Assembly (NCBI GenBank): GCA_903927605.1
Contig: CAIYNT010000121.1
Span: forward strand, 1-19,381
Reading direction: 5' to 3'
Source of the DNA: an uncultured Holophagaceae bacterium
GTDB taxonomy: Bacteria > Acidobacteriota > Holophagae > Holophagales > Holophagaceae
DNA: 19,381 bases
In this document: positions 1-8,133 of the stretch, in pieces
Layout: each line of letters starts with the position of its first letter
How positions within the stretch are numbered: position 1 is the first letter of the stretch
Notes under the pieces: generated by a model
Databases searched by the model: none
Seen by the model: only the letters and a program-made list of their open reading frames with translations
Told to the model about the DNA's origin: nothing
Position numbers and translations under genes: made by a program

Positions 1-189
1 CTGACCTTCCCCGAGAAGAAGGCCATCCACAACCTGAAGTACTACACCTGGGTGGAGCAGCAGGGGAAGACCTACGAGGAGATCTGCGCCCAGTGGGATC
101 CCGAGTACTGGCGCGAGCTCTTCACCGAAGAGGCCGCCCACTTCGACAAGCTGACCGTGGCCTTCAATGAGCAGGTGGCGACGTCCTGA
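1..189 (+). CDS. C-terminal end of a probable PLP-dependent (cysteine/threonine synthase-like) enzyme, 5' truncated
   Basis: An open frame runs from base 1 to a TGA at 187-189 and gives 62 residues. It begins inside the gene, so the start and catalytic core lie outside the window. The tail is rich in aromatic and acidic residues (NLKYYTWVEQQGKTYEEI, then a WDPEYWRELF segment). From memory this ending resembles the C-terminus of PLP-dependent cysteine-synthase-like proteins found beside SsnA/xanthine-dehydrogenase purine clusters; no catalytic motif is visible to confirm it. The reading direction is the same as the following amidohydrolase, but 159 bp and a palindromic repeat lie between them, so co-transcription is uncertain. 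Coding is well supported by codon use; the family is only a tentative assignment. Confidence 0.5.
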   Translation: MTFPEKKAIHNLKYYTWVEQQGKTYEEICAQWDPEYWRELFTEEAAHFDKLTVAFNEQVATS

Positions 190-218
190 CCCGGATTTAC
201 AAAACAAGAAAAAGAGTC

Positions 219-299
219 ACCACGAAGACAGGAAGACCCCGAAGAAAAATTGCCTGACAGTGCCAATGCTTTTCTTCGTGGTCTTTCCGTCTTCGTGGT
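219..299. repeat. Long imperfect palindromic intergenic element, copy 1
   Basis: Arms of 30 nt at 219-248 and 270-299 are reverse complements at 27 of 30 positions, around a 21-nt loop that itself carries ATTG/CAAT. Each arm is built from two CCACGAAGA-like units, and runs of A and T flank the inner end. The right arm is the exact reverse complement, over 27 nt, of the left arm of a second copy at 16103-16183. It lies 29 nt after the stop of the partial gene and 49 nt before the SsnA start, wholly outside coding sequence. It could act as a transcription terminator or RNA-processing hairpin, or be a REP-like mobile repeat; its function is not shown. Confidence 0.85.
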
Positions 300-348
300 T
301 TTAAAGAACCTAGCCCATGAACGCTCGTTGGCAAGACAGGTGGGTCCC

Positions 349-1680
349 ATGTCCTCACGCATTCTCATCCACGGCGGAACGATCATCACTTTCGGTACCC
401 CCTGCCGGGTGCTGGAGGGGCAGGCCCTGCTCATCGAAAACGGCCACATCACCCGGATCTCGCCGAAGGAGGTCATTCCCGGCCCCTTCGACCAGGTGGT
501 CGACGCCGGTGGTCAGGTGGTCATGCCCGGTCTGGTGAATGCCCATATGCACTTCTACTCCACCCTGGTGCGGGGGCTGGGCAAGATGGCCCCCAGCGCC
601 AATTTTCAGGAGGTCCTGGACAACCTGTGGTGGCGCCTGGATCGCCAGTTGACTCTCGATGACGTGGAGATGAGTGCCCAGGTGATCCTCCTGGACGCCA
701 TCCGCAAGGGCACCACGACCCTGGTGGATCACCACGCCAGTCCCTTCGCTATCACCGGCTCCCTGGAGCGCATCGCCAAGGCCGTCAAGGCCGCGGGAGT
801 TCGCGCCTGCCTCTGCTATGAAGTCTCGGACCGGGACGGCGCGGCCATCGCCACCGAAGGTCTGGAGGAGAACGCCGCCTTCGCAAGGCGATGCGCCAGA
901 GACAAAGATCCGATGCTCCGGGCGCTCTTCGGTCTCCATGCCGCCTTCACGCTTTCCGATGCCACCCTGGATCGGGCCGCAACCATGGGGCACGAGTTGG
1001 GCATCGGCTTCCATGTTCATGTGGCCGAGGCCGCCTCGGATGTGGCAACCAACCTTCAGGAGCATGGCCTCACGCCCGCCGCCCGCCTGCACGCGCATGG
1101 GCTCCTGGGTGGGCAGAGCATTGCCGCTCATGCGGTCCACGTCACCGATGCCGACATCGACATCCTCGCGGCCACGGATACCTTCGTGGCTCACAACCCG
1201 CAGTCCAACCTCAACAACGCTGTGGGCATTGCGGACCTGCTCAAACTCACGAGACGAGGCGTCCGAGTGGGGCTCGGCACCGATGCCATGACCGTGAACA
1301 TGCTGGAGGAGGTTCGCGTGGCCATGTGGGTCCAGCATCTCCGTCAGGAGAATCCAAGCTGCGGCTTCATGGAAGTCGCGAGCACGCTCTTCGTGCGCAA
1401 CCCAGAACTGGTTAGCCGCATGTGGGGCTTCCCCATGGGCACCCTCCAGGAAGGTGCTGCCGCCGACATCATCCTAGTGGACTACCATCCGCCCACGCCG
1501 CTGAATGGCGATACTGTTCTGGGACATCTGATCTTCGGCATCTCCCAGGCGATGGTGGACACCACCATCTGTGCTGGGCGGGTGCTCATGGAAAGCAAGC
1601 GCCTTACCATCGATGTGGACGAAGGGGCCCTGGCGGCCCGCAGCCGCGACTTGGCCCGAAGACTCTGGGACCGCTTCTGA
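349..1680 (+). CDS. ssnA: SsnA-type metal-dependent aminohydrolase (amidohydrolase superfamily)
   Basis: The 443-residue product matches E. coli SsnA in length and in characteristic segments such as NLWWRLDR (residues 93-100) and DHHASP (127-132). Metal-site residues of the ATZ/TRZ/guanine-deaminase-like amidohydrolases are all visible: HMH at 66-68, HVHVAE at 222-227, HAVH at 261-264 and GTDA with Asp312. It is a cytoplasmic zinc/iron-type hydrolase expected to deaminate a purine or related heterocycle. The true substrate of SsnA is not settled, although in E. coli the gene sits in a purine-catabolic cluster. I chose ATG 349 because AGGTGG lies 5 nt upstream and the length then fits; the frame is open further upstream into the palindromic repeat, which is not expected to be coding. 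The gene converges on the RpiR regulator with a 38-bp gap. Nearby deaminase and nucleoside-importer genes support a purine-salvage role. Confidence 0.85.
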   Translation: MSSRILIHGGTIITFGTPCRVLEGQALLIENGHITRISPKEVIPGPFDQVVDAGGQVVMPGLVNAHMHFYSTLVRGLGKMAPSANFQEVLDNLWWRLDRQLTLDDVEMSAQVILLDAIRKGTTTLVDHHASPFAITGSLERIAKAVKAAGVRACLCYEVSDRDGAAIATEGLEENAAFARRCARDKDPMLRALFGLHAAFTLSDATLDRAATMGHELGIGFHVHVAEAASDVATNLQEHGLTPAARLHAHGLLGGQSIAAHAVHVTDADIDILAATDTFVAHNPQSNLNNAVGIADLLKLTRRGVRVGLGTDAMTVNMLEEVRVAMWVQHLRQENPSCGFMEVASTLFVRNPELVSRMWGFPMGTLQEGAAADIILVDYHPPTPLNGDTVLGHLIFGISQAMVDTTICAGRVLMESKRLTIDVDEGALAARSRDLARRLWDRF

Positions 1681-1718
1681 GGTAGGTCTGATCCGCCGGA
1701 CTCTGCTTCAGCCCTTAT

Positions 1719-2624
1719 TTATGATCTGCCCCTATGCTTCCGGATCGCTCCTGGCTGCACGGGCAGCCAATGGTCTACGAAAAGCGGCTGGGCCACCTTA
1801 TCGGCGGCCTTGAGGCGCTTGAGGACGCCTGACTGATCCTGGGCGGCCAGGACGATGGCGAAGGCGTGCGCCAAGGCAGCGAAGGAAGTGAGGCTGAAAC
1901 TGAAGAGGAGGTTCTCGCTCGGTACGGGAATCAGGATGTCGGAATAGTCCGCGAGGGGAGAATCCGGACGGTCGGATATGCCAAGAACGGTCACGCCGTT
2001 CTGCTTGGCGAAGATCGCAGCATCCACGGTCTCCCGGCTGTACGGATGGAAGGTGATGGCGACGAGTAGATCCTGGGCATCAAGGTTGGCGGCCTGGTTG
2101 GAGAAGTCGGAAGGAAGAGCCGCACTGCAAGGAACCCCCGCCTGGGTCAGATAGAAGGCCAGGATCAGTCCCATGACGTGGCTCACGCCCCTCCCGAGGA
2201 TGAGGCGATGCCTGGTTTGGAGCAGGATCTCGGCGGCACGTTGGAGCTTCGCGTGGTCCACCACCTGGATCATCCGATGGAGGTGCTGGCTATCCCTCTG
2301 TACCACCTCCGCCAGGGTTCCAAACAGGTCTGTGGGAACCTCCAGATCGGCAAGCTCCGGTTCGGAAGCCCCGGACCTGGCATTGCAGGCGTCCCGCAAA
2401 GCATCCCGGAAGTCGCTGTAGCCCCGGTAACCCAGGCGCTTGGCAAAGCGCATCACGGAGCCCATGCTAACCCCGGCCCGCTCGGCGGTGGACTCAATCC
2501 CCCACAGGGCGCCCAATAGGGGATCCGCCATGAGGGCGTTGGCGATGGCGCGCTGCGCCTCAGGCAACCCATGGTAGGCATCTGCGATGCGGATTTGGAT
2601 ATCAGGCAGATCAGATGGGGTCAT
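1719..2624 (-). CDS. MurR/RpiR-family transcriptional regulator with SIS domain
   Basis: The 301-residue protein has an N-terminal RpiR helix-turn-helix domain (about residues 1-77; recognition region STAERAGVSMGSVMRFAKRL) and a C-terminal SIS sugar-phosphate-binding domain (about 120-260; LILGRGVS and ITFHPYSRET are SIS-like). RpiR proteins bind DNA in response to phosphosugars, so a ribose- or deoxyribose-phosphate from nucleoside breakdown is a reasonable but unproven ligand. ATG at 2624 is preferred; a TTG two codons upstream (2630) is also possible, and neither has a good Shine-Dalgarno site. It lies 125 bp downstream of the deaminase gene on the same strand, and divergently from nothing else, so it is either read through from that gene or transcribed from the AT-rich gap. 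It probably controls the flanking salvage and importer genes. Confidence 0.88.
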   Translation of the reverse strand: MTPSDLPDIQIRIADAYHGLPEAQRAIANALMADPLLGALWGIESTAERAGVSMGSVMRFAKRLGYRGYSDFRDALRDACNARSGASEPELADLEVPTDLFGTLAEVVQRDSQHLHRMIQVVDHAKLQRAAEILLQTRHRLILGRGVSHVMGLILAFYLTQAGVPCSAALPSDFSNQAANLDAQDLLVAITFHPYSRETVDAAIFAKQNGVTVLGISDRPDSPLADYSDILIPVPSENLLFSFSLTSFAALAHAFAIVLAAQDQSGVLKRLKAADKVAQPLFVDHWLPVQPGAIRKHRGRS

Positions 2625-2749
2625 AAGCAATAAATTATCATAAATGGATATTGATTTTTTTCCATGTTTGGGTGGGATTCGGCGTGGGTTGTCCGGCCTC
2701 TCCAGTGGATCTGATGGCTCTTAGGCCCCGGCAGGGCAGGGCGCCGCCA
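2625..2749 (-). promoter_or_regulatory. AT-rich leader upstream of the rpiR-type gene with a small inverted repeat
   Basis: The first about 45 bases (2625-2668) are strikingly AT-rich compared with the coding sequence around them, as expected for a promoter or operator of the minus-strand regulator. ATGGA at 2644-2648 and TCCAT at 2661-2665 form a 5-bp inverted repeat around 12 nt. The string TCATAAATGGA here resembles TCATATGGA in the importer promoter (3352-3360). That similarity could mark a shared operator for autoregulation, but it is short and may be chance. No convincing -35/-10 pair was found. Confidence 0.35.
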
Positions 2750-3280
2750 TCAAGGTTTCTGACTCCGACGCCAAAATGCCCGGTGCAGTTCGGCGATCTC
2801 TTCCTCCACCTCCGGGATTGGCCCGATGACCTCGATGGCCTTCTGGCTGTGCGCGTATATGTAGCGGGCAGGCACATCCATGGTGGGGTTCTCGGCGCTG
2901 TCACCAGTCAGGTCCAGGAGGCGCCGTTCGTCCATGCCATACACCAGGCGACCGATGTTGGCCCAATACTGGGTGGCCGCGCACATGGCGCAGGGCTCGA
3001 CCGTGGTGTACAGCGTGCAGTCCCAGAGATAGCCCGGCGTGAAGTTCATATCGGCCGTACGGGCCAGCACGGCCTCCGCATGGTTGACCGTGTTTACATT
3101 CCCCTGCTCGAGCAGCACGGTCTCCTGGTCTGGACCCACCAGGAGCGCCCCAAAGGGATGATGTCCCATGGCAACGGCCCTGATGGCGATCTCGTGGGCG
3201 CGACGGAGATGTCTGACCATCTGTTCACGGGTCGGTCCCTTTTGAACCGGGGAGGGTTCCTGAGCCTGGAATTCAGCCAT
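2750..3280 (-). CDS. Nucleoside/guanine deaminase-like protein (cytidine deaminase fold)
   Basis: The 176-residue protein carries the zinc-dependent deaminase signature: HAE at 67-69 (zinc His and catalytic Glu) and PCAMC at 96-100 (two zinc cysteines). Length, the following WANIGRLVYGMD segment and the C-terminal HRAFW tail fit the guanine deaminase/nucleoside deaminase group better than the tRNA adenosine deaminase TadA. The expected reaction is hydrolytic deamination of guanine to xanthine or a similar purine in the cytoplasm. The ATG at 3278-3280 has GAGGA six bases upstream on the minus strand. It is divergent from the nucleoside importer (150-bp shared gap) and lies upstream of the RpiR regulator, which fits a purine-salvage unit. 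The exact substrate cannot be read from sequence alone. Confidence 0.85.
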   Translation of the reverse strand: MAEFQAQEPSPVQKGPTREQMVRHLRRAHEIAIRAVAMGHHPFGALLVGPDQETVLLEQGNVNTVNHAEAVLARTADMNFTPGYLWDCTLYTTVEPCAMCAATQYWANIGRLVYGMDERRLLDLTGDSAENPTMDVPARYIYAHSQKAIEVIGPIPEVEEEIAELHRAFWRRSQKP

Positions 3281-3430
3281 CGAGGATCCTCAGTGGACGT
3301 CCACGCCTATCAGTTTGGCGGAGCCTTGTCGATGGGTGAATAAGATTTTTCTCATATGGAGAATTTTTAATTAAGCCCTCCCGCAATCCTGGTAAATTTG
3401 GCCATGCATTTATATCCAGGGAGGTAGGAG
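3281..3430. promoter_or_regulatory. Divergent promoter region between deaminase and nucleoside importer, with candidate operator
   Basis: This 150-bp gap must hold promoters for the minus-strand deaminase and the plus-strand importer. Bases 3339-3374 are AT-rich. Within them TTCTC (3349-3353) and GAGAA (3359-3363) form an inverted repeat with a 5-nt spacer, a reasonable size for a dimeric regulator such as the neighbouring RpiR protein. A perfect 10-bp palindrome GAGGATCCTC lies at 3282-3291, overlapping the deaminase ribosome-binding site. The importer gene has a strong GGGAGG site at 3419-3424. No unambiguous sigma-70 hexamers were found, so the promoter positions remain inferred. Confidence 0.45.
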
Positions 3431-4429
3431 ATGAAAAAGCTTTTCCTCGCTTTCACAATGTTAGGCACGCTCGCCAGCGGCCTCTTTGCGGCGCCTCCCA
3501 AGGCCAAGGTCCGCATCGCCCTCATTGTCGAGTCCACGGTGGATGACAAGGGCTGGTGCCAGTCCATGCATGACGCCATCACGGCGGTGCAGAAGGAATA
3601 CGGGAACGCGCTGGTCGAATACAGCTACAGCGAAAAGATGAAGCCCGTGGACGCTGGCTCCGCCGCCCGCCAGTATGCTTCCAAGAAATTCGACATCATC
3701 ATCTGCCACGGCGCCCAGTACAAGAACCTGGTCAATGAAATGGCCCCCGACTATCCCACCACCACCTTTGTCTTCGGCACCAGCGCCGATATCGGCGGCA
3801 AGAATGTCTTCACTTACATGCCCGAGAGCGAGCAGACCGGGTACCTCAACGGCATCATTGCCGGTATGGTCACCAAGGCCAACATCGTGGGCTGTGTGGG
3901 TCCCGTGGACGGCGGCGATGCCGCCCGTTATGACCGTGGCTATGTGCTTGGCGCCAAGTCCGTGAATCCCAACATCCAGGTCAAGGTCGCCCACACCGGC
4001 AGCTTCGGCGACTTCGTCAAGGCCGCCGAACTGGCCAAGACCCAGATCAATGCCGGCGCCGACTTCCTGACGGGTTCCTCGCAGCAGGCCATGGGCGCCC
4101 TCAAGGTTGTCGCCGACACCAAGGACAAGACCATCTGGTGGGCGGGCCAGGACATCTCCCAGCTCAGCGTCCCCGAAGCTCCCAAGGTCCTCGCCGCCTC
4201 CAGCTATAACTACAAGGCTGTGGTGGAAGTTCTCATCGCCAAGCGGGAGGCTGGCGTCCGTGGGGGCGAGAACATCCCCCTCAATTTCGCCAACAAGGGT
4301 TTCGTCTTCAAGTACAACGACAATGTCGGGAAGGTCCTGACCCCCGCCATCAAGAAGGCTGTGGACAAGGCCAAGGCTGACATGACGGCAGGCAAGCTTC
4401 CCCTTGCCTGGAAGGAAGTCAAGTTCTAG
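3431..4429 (+). CDS. BMP-family (PnrA-like) nucleoside ABC transporter substrate-binding protein
   Basis: The 332-residue protein starts with a signal peptide (MKKLFLAFTM, hydrophobic core, small residues LFAA at 18-21). It has no lipobox cysteine, so it is probably a free periplasmic protein, as in Gram-negative bacteria. The body matches the BMP/PnrA family: an opening beta strand VRIALIVES, a DKGWCQSMHDAI segment where the family has a ligand-contacting DxxFNxS-type motif, and a PDYPTTTFVFG strand. These proteins deliver purine nucleosides or related compounds to an importer. ATG 3431 follows GGGAGG with a 6-nt spacer. It is first in an operon with a double ATPase and two permeases, and a strong hairpin follows it. 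The ligand (nucleoside, base or other) cannot be decided here. Confidence 0.88.
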   Translation: MKKLFLAFTMLGTLASGLFAAPPKAKVRIALIVESTVDDKGWCQSMHDAITAVQKEYGNALVEYSYSEKMKPVDAGSAARQYASKKFDIIICHGAQYKNLVNEMAPDYPTTTFVFGTSADIGGKNVFTYMPESEQTGYLNGIIAGMVTKANIVGCVGPVDGGDAARYDRGYVLGAKSVNPNIQVKVAHTGSFGDFVKAAELAKTQINAGADFLTGSSQQAMGALKVVADTKDKTIWWAGQDISQLSVPEAPKVLAASSYNYKAVVEVLIAKREAGVRGGENIPLNFANKGFVFKYNDNVGKVLTPAIKKAVDKAKADMTAGKLPLAWKEVKF

Positions 4430-4445
4430 GTCCTAATCGGTACAC

Positions 4446-4492
4446 CTTCGGCCCCGGAAAGCATCAGGTCTCCCGGGGCCGAAGTCCTTTCT
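4446..4492 (+). terminator. Perfect 12-bp hairpin between binding-protein and ATPase genes (attenuator/mRNA stabiliser)
   Basis: CTTCGGCCCCGG at 4446-4457 pairs perfectly with CCGGGGCCGAAG at 4473-4484 around a 15-nt loop, followed by a short pyrimidine-rich tail (TCCTTTCT). The tail is weak for an intrinsic terminator, so partial termination or protection of the upstream mRNA end is more likely. Its location, 17 nt after the binding-protein stop and before the ATPase, is typical of importers that make more binding protein than membrane parts. Confidence 0.75.
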
Positions 4493-4523
4493 GGGGAAAG
4501 GCCATGGTCATCCGGGAGTGCTC

Positions 4524-6053
4524 GTGAAAGCAGCCGTCGAACCCATCACCGAACTCAAGCTCGAGGGCATCACCAAGCGGTTTCCTGGCATCCTGGCCTG
4601 CAACAACGTCTCCATGCAGGTGTCGCGAGGAGAAGTGCTCGCGCTGGTGGGCGAGAACGGTGCGGGGAAATCTACCCTCATGAACATCCTGGCTGGCCTC
4701 TACCAGCCGGACTCGGGAACCATCACGCTGAACGGCCGCGAAGTCCACTTTCACACACCCAACGATGCCTACGCCCGCGGCATCGGCATGGTGCACCAGA
4801 ACTTCATGCTGGTGCCCAACATGACCGTGGCCGAGAACGTGGCCCTGGGACTCAAGAAACTGCACCGGTTCATGAACCTGGACCTGAAGTCGGCCCGGGC
4901 CAGGATCATGGAGGTTTCCGAGCACCATGAACTCCCTGTGAATCCGGACGCCCATGTCTGGCAGCTCTCCGTGGGCGAACAGCAGCGGGTGGAACTCATC
5001 AAGACCCTCTGTTTCGGCGCGCAGCTCCTCATCCTCGACGAGCCCACCTCGGCCCTCACTCCCCAGGAAACTGACGATCTCATCGATCGCCTGAAGCGCA
5101 TGGCGGGTGAGCTTTCCATCATCTTCATCAGCCACAAGCTGAACGAGGTCAAGTCCCTTTCTGACCGGGTGGCCATTCTCCGGCACGGCGCCGTGGTCTT
5201 CAACGGGCAGACCGCTGACCACACCCCGGCTGACCTGGCCGCGCTCATGACCGGCCGCGAAATCCATCTTCCGCGGAACGAAGGTCTGAGTATGGACGGT
5301 GGGGCGATCCTAAAGGCGTGCGATCTCCGCGTTCGGGGCGACCGGGGCCATCTGGCCCTGGATGGGCTGGATCTGGAGCTCCACGCGGGCGAGATCCTCG
5401 GTCTGGCTGGCGTTTCCGGCAATGGTCAGCGCGAGTTCGCCGAATCCCTCACGGGCCTCAGGAGCGTGGAATCGGGTCGGGTCGAGTTCCTGGGCGCGGA
5501 CATGACCAACAAGAGTCCCGCCTCGATGATCACCGCGGGCCTGGGTTATATTCCCGAGGACCGTCACCACGAGGGCATCGTGCCCAAGTTCTCGGTGAAG
5601 GAGAATCTGGTCCTCAAGGATTTCCACACCGCCAAGTTCAGCTGGTCGGTGGTCCTCAAGCTGGGGCAGATCGCCCGCAATGCGGAAGCCCTCAAGGAGT
5701 CCTTCGACATCCGGTGCTCTTCCACCTCCGCAGCGGGAGGATCGCTTTCAGGGGGGAACATCCAGAAGGTGATCCTGGCCCGGGAACTGGCCCGCGAACC
5801 CAAAGCCCTGGTGGCCGTCTACCCCACCCGGGGTGTGGACATGGGTGCCCAGGAATTCATTCATTCCCAACTCCTCGCCCGCCGTCGCGCGGGAGGTGGT
5901 GTTCTGCTCATTTCCGAGGAACTCGAGGAAATCATGAACCTGTCGGACCGCATCGCCGTCATCTACAAGGGCAGGATCCTCAAGGTCCTGACCTCTCTCG
6001 AAGCGACGCGGGAACGGCTCGGTCTCCTCATGGCGGGGGTGGCTGATGAATAA
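4524..6053 (+). CDS. Nucleoside ABC importer, double ATP-binding protein (NupO/RbsA-like)
   Basis: The 509-residue protein contains two ABC domains. Domain 1 is canonical: Walker A GENGAGKST at 43-51, signature LSVGEQQ at 148-154, Walker B LLILDEP at 168-174. Domain 2 has a degenerate Walker A (GVSGNGQRE, 296-304, without the usual lysine), signature LSGGNIQK at 408-415 and an altered Walker B (LVAVYPTRGVD, 429-439). This asymmetric pattern is normal for importers of the ribose/nucleoside class. It acts at the inner face of the membrane and powers the two permeases that follow. I chose GTG 4524 because GGGAG ends 5 nt upstream; GTG 4518 in the same frame is an alternative. The 3' end overlaps the first permease by 8 nt, which indicates translational coupling. 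Confidence 0.9.
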   Translation: MKAAVEPITELKLEGITKRFPGILACNNVSMQVSRGEVLALVGENGAGKSTLMNILAGLYQPDSGTITLNGREVHFHTPNDAYARGIGMVHQNFMLVPNMTVAENVALGLKKLHRFMNLDLKSARARIMEVSEHHELPVNPDAHVWQLSVGEQQRVELIKTLCFGAQLLILDEPTSALTPQETDDLIDRLKRMAGELSIIFISHKLNEVKSLSDRVAILRHGAVVFNGQTADHTPADLAALMTGREIHLPRNEGLSMDGGAILKACDLRVRGDRGHLALDGLDLELHAGEILGLAGVSGNGQREFAESLTGLRSVESGRVEFLGADMTNKSPASMITAGLGYIPEDRHHEGIVPKFSVKENLVLKDFHTAKFSWSVVLKLGQIARNAEALKESFDIRCSSTSAAGGSLSGGNIQKVILARELAREPKALVAVYPTRGVDMGAQEFIHSQLLARRRAGGGVLLISEELEEIMNLSDRIAVIYKGRILKVLTSLEATRERLGLLMAGVADE

Positions 6054-7167
6054 GTTCAAGATCACCTACGGTGCGGGCGTCATCCTTCTGGCCGCCCTGG
6101 CAGCCGCAGCCCTCGGAGCCGTGGTGCTCAAGGCCATCGGGGCAAGTCCTGTCGATACCTACGTGACCATCTTCACGGGCCCGTTCAAGGACGTGTTCGG
6201 CATCACCGAGATCCTCGTGCGGGCCGTCCCTCTGATCCTTGTGGGCCTGGGGATCGCCATCGCCTTCCGCAGCGGCATCATCAATATCGGGGCCGAGGGG
6301 CAGATGCTGATGGGCATCCTGGCTGCCACCGCCACGGCGCTGGCCCTCCCCGGGTTGCCGCGGTACGTCCTGCTCACCCTGGTCATCCTCGCGGGCGCCA
6401 TTGGTGGTGGCCTCTGGGCCGGGATTGCCGGCCTGCTCCGGGCCAGGCTCGGCGTCAACGAGATCCTCTCCACGGTGATGCTCAACTACATCGCCGCTCA
6501 GTTCTACACCTTCTTCCTTCGGGGTCCCATGATCGACCCCGGCGAACTGGAAACCGGATCCGGTACGCCCCAGTCCATGCGCCTTCCCGAATCCGCCATC
6601 CTGAGTCATCTCATTCCCGGCACGCGCCTCCATACGGGCCTGATCCTGGCCCTTGTCCTGTGCGTTTGCGTCTACTTTTTCCTCTGGCGCACCACCTTCG
6701 GATTTCGCCTGAGGGCCGCTGGAGCCGAAGCCAAGGCCGCGCGCTATGCCGGGATCAGCGTGCCGGGGTCGCTGGTGATGGCCATGGTCCTCTCAGGGAG
6801 TTTCGCGGGGATCGCAGGGGCCGTGGAGGTCACGGGCGTTCACCACCGGGCCATCGAGAACATCACTTCCGGATATGGCTTCGCGGGCATCGTGGTGGCG
6901 CTGTTCGGGGCCCTCCATCCTGCGGGAATTGTGCCGGCGGCGGTGTTCTTCGGCCTCCTGCTGGTCGGGTCTGATATGACCCAGCGCTCCGCGGGTGTCC
7001 CGGCAAACATGATCCTGGTCCTCCAGGGCGTGATCATCCTGTGCATCGTCTCCGCCAAGATGTACCTGAACAACGCCTATGCCCAAGAGCGCGCCGCCAG
7101 GTTCTTCTCGCGCCTCAAGGCGAAACCTTCCTCCTCCGAACCTGCCAAGACGGGAGGTCAGCCGTGA
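6046..7167 (+). CDS. Nucleoside ABC importer permease 1 (NupP-like, BPD_transp_2 family)
   Basis: The 373-residue protein is very hydrophobic with about ten membrane spans; the first spans residues about 10-32. The family hallmark after the second to third helix, FRSGIINIGAEGQMLMG (74-90), and the later LGVNEILSTVMLNYIA segment identify the YufP/NupP-type permease of BMP importers. It forms the channel with permease 2 in the inner membrane. ATG 6046 lies inside the ATPase stop region (8-nt overlap) behind a G-rich ribosome-binding stretch. Its own stop overlaps the next start as GTGA. The C-terminus ends in a lysine-rich, serine-rich cytoplasmic tail. Confidence 0.9.
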   Translation: MNKFKITYGAGVILLAALAAAALGAVVLKAIGASPVDTYVTIFTGPFKDVFGITEILVRAVPLILVGLGIAIAFRSGIINIGAEGQMLMGILAATATALALPGLPRYVLLTLVILAGAIGGGLWAGIAGLLRARLGVNEILSTVMLNYIAAQFYTFFLRGPMIDPGELETGSGTPQSMRLPESAILSHLIPGTRLHTGLILALVLCVCVYFFLWRTTFGFRLRAAGAEAKAARYAGISVPGSLVMAMVLSGSFAGIAGAVEVTGVHHRAIENITSGYGFAGIVVALFGALHPAGIVPAAVFFGLLLVGSDMTQRSAGVPANMILVLQGVIILCIVSAKMYLNNAYAQERAARFFSRLKAKPSSSEPAKTGGQP

Positions 7168-8111
7168 CCCATGGATTCGTCTACAACATCCTGTTGCTTG
7201 GTGTGCCGTTTTCGGTGGCGCTGCTCTTGGCCTCCCTAGGCGAGATGTTCAACCAGCGAGCAGGCGTGTTCAACCTCGGCTGCGAAGGCATCATGTGCAT
7301 GGGGGCCTTTCTGGGCTTTCTCCCCCCCTACTTCCTCAAGAGCGGCCCCCTGGCGCCCTACGCAATCCTGCTCGGGTTCGCCATCGCCATGGTGGTCGGC
7401 GTCCTCCTGGGAATCCTTTTCGCCCTCGTGACGGTCACCTTCCGGGCTGAGCAGGGCATTGCAGGCATCGGACTGCAGATGCTTGGCTGGGGCGTGGCCG
7501 GCACGCTCTTCCGCCATTACATCGGTGGTGTGACTGGGGTGGAAGGCATGGCGGCCTGGGCGATCCCGGGCCTCAGCCGAATTCCTTTCCTGGGCGACAT
7601 CCTCTTCAACCACAACCCCATGGTCTACGTCGCCTTCCTGATGGTTCCGGCCAGCTGGTACCTCCTCTTCAAGACGCCCTGGGGGCTCAAAGTCCGGGCC
7701 GTGGGAACCCATCCCCGGGCCGCGGACAGCATGGGTATCAACGTGAACCGGGTGCGCTACCAGGCCCTGATGCTCGGTGGCGCCATGGCTGGGCTCGGGG
7801 GCGCCTACCTGTCCCTCTGTCAGGCCAAGATGTTCGCGGACGATCTGGTGGCAGGCCGAGGATTCATCGCTGTGGCTCTCGTGTACTTTGGTCGCTGGAA
7901 CCCGGTGGGCATCATGGGTGGTGCGCTGTTGTTCAGCCTTGCCCAGTCGCTTCAACTCTCCATCCAGGTTGGCGGCATCAAGTTCCCCTACGAATTCGCG
8001 GTGATGCTGCCCTACGTGCTGGTCATCCTGGTGCTTTCCCTGACGCGGAAAGCCCGCATGCTCGGCCCCTCCAGTCTCGGTATCCCCTACAACCGTGAAA
8101 TGCGGTACTAG
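7164..8111 (+). CDS. Nucleoside ABC importer permease 2 (NupQ-like, BPD_transp_2 family)
   Basis: The 315-residue membrane protein is the partner of permease 1. The motif VFNLGCEGIMCMGAF (35-49) is the counterpart of the INIGAEGQ motif in the first permease, and the arrangement of hydrophobic segments fits eight to ten spans. The region LKVRAVGTHPRAADSMGINV is the cytoplasmic loop expected to contact the ATPase. I chose GTG 7164 because GGGAGG at 7152-7157 lies 6 nt upstream and the start overlaps the previous stop by 4 nt; the open frame extends further upstream but only as an overlap with permease 1. The unknown 125-residue gene follows after 22 bp. Confidence 0.9.
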   Translation: MTHGFVYNILLLGVPFSVALLLASLGEMFNQRAGVFNLGCEGIMCMGAFLGFLPPYFLKSGPLAPYAILLGFAIAMVVGVLLGILFALVTVTFRAEQGIAGIGLQMLGWGVAGTLFRHYIGGVTGVEGMAAWAIPGLSRIPFLGDILFNHNPMVYVAFLMVPASWYLLFKTPWGLKVRAVGTHPRAADSMGINVNRVRYQALMLGGAMAGLGGAYLSLCQAKMFADDLVAGRGFIAVALVYFGRWNPVGIMGGALLFSLAQSLQLSIQVGGIKFPYEFAVMLPYVLVILVLSLTRKARMLGPSSLGIPYNREMRY

Positions 8112-8133
8112 CCCCAGTTCCAGGAGGACTCCA

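Noticed and set aside
355..1338. 327-codon open frame on the minus strand inside ssnA
   Set aside because: It is antisense to a gene with full catalytic motifs, its composition is a mirror of GC-rich codon bias, and it has no domain resemblance.
4504..4527. Seven-codon leader frame (MVIRECS) whose stop overlaps the GTG start of the double ATPase
   Set aside because: The GGGGAAAGG upstream is too close to its ATG and the codons show no regulatory pattern such as repeated amino acids; it is probably chance.
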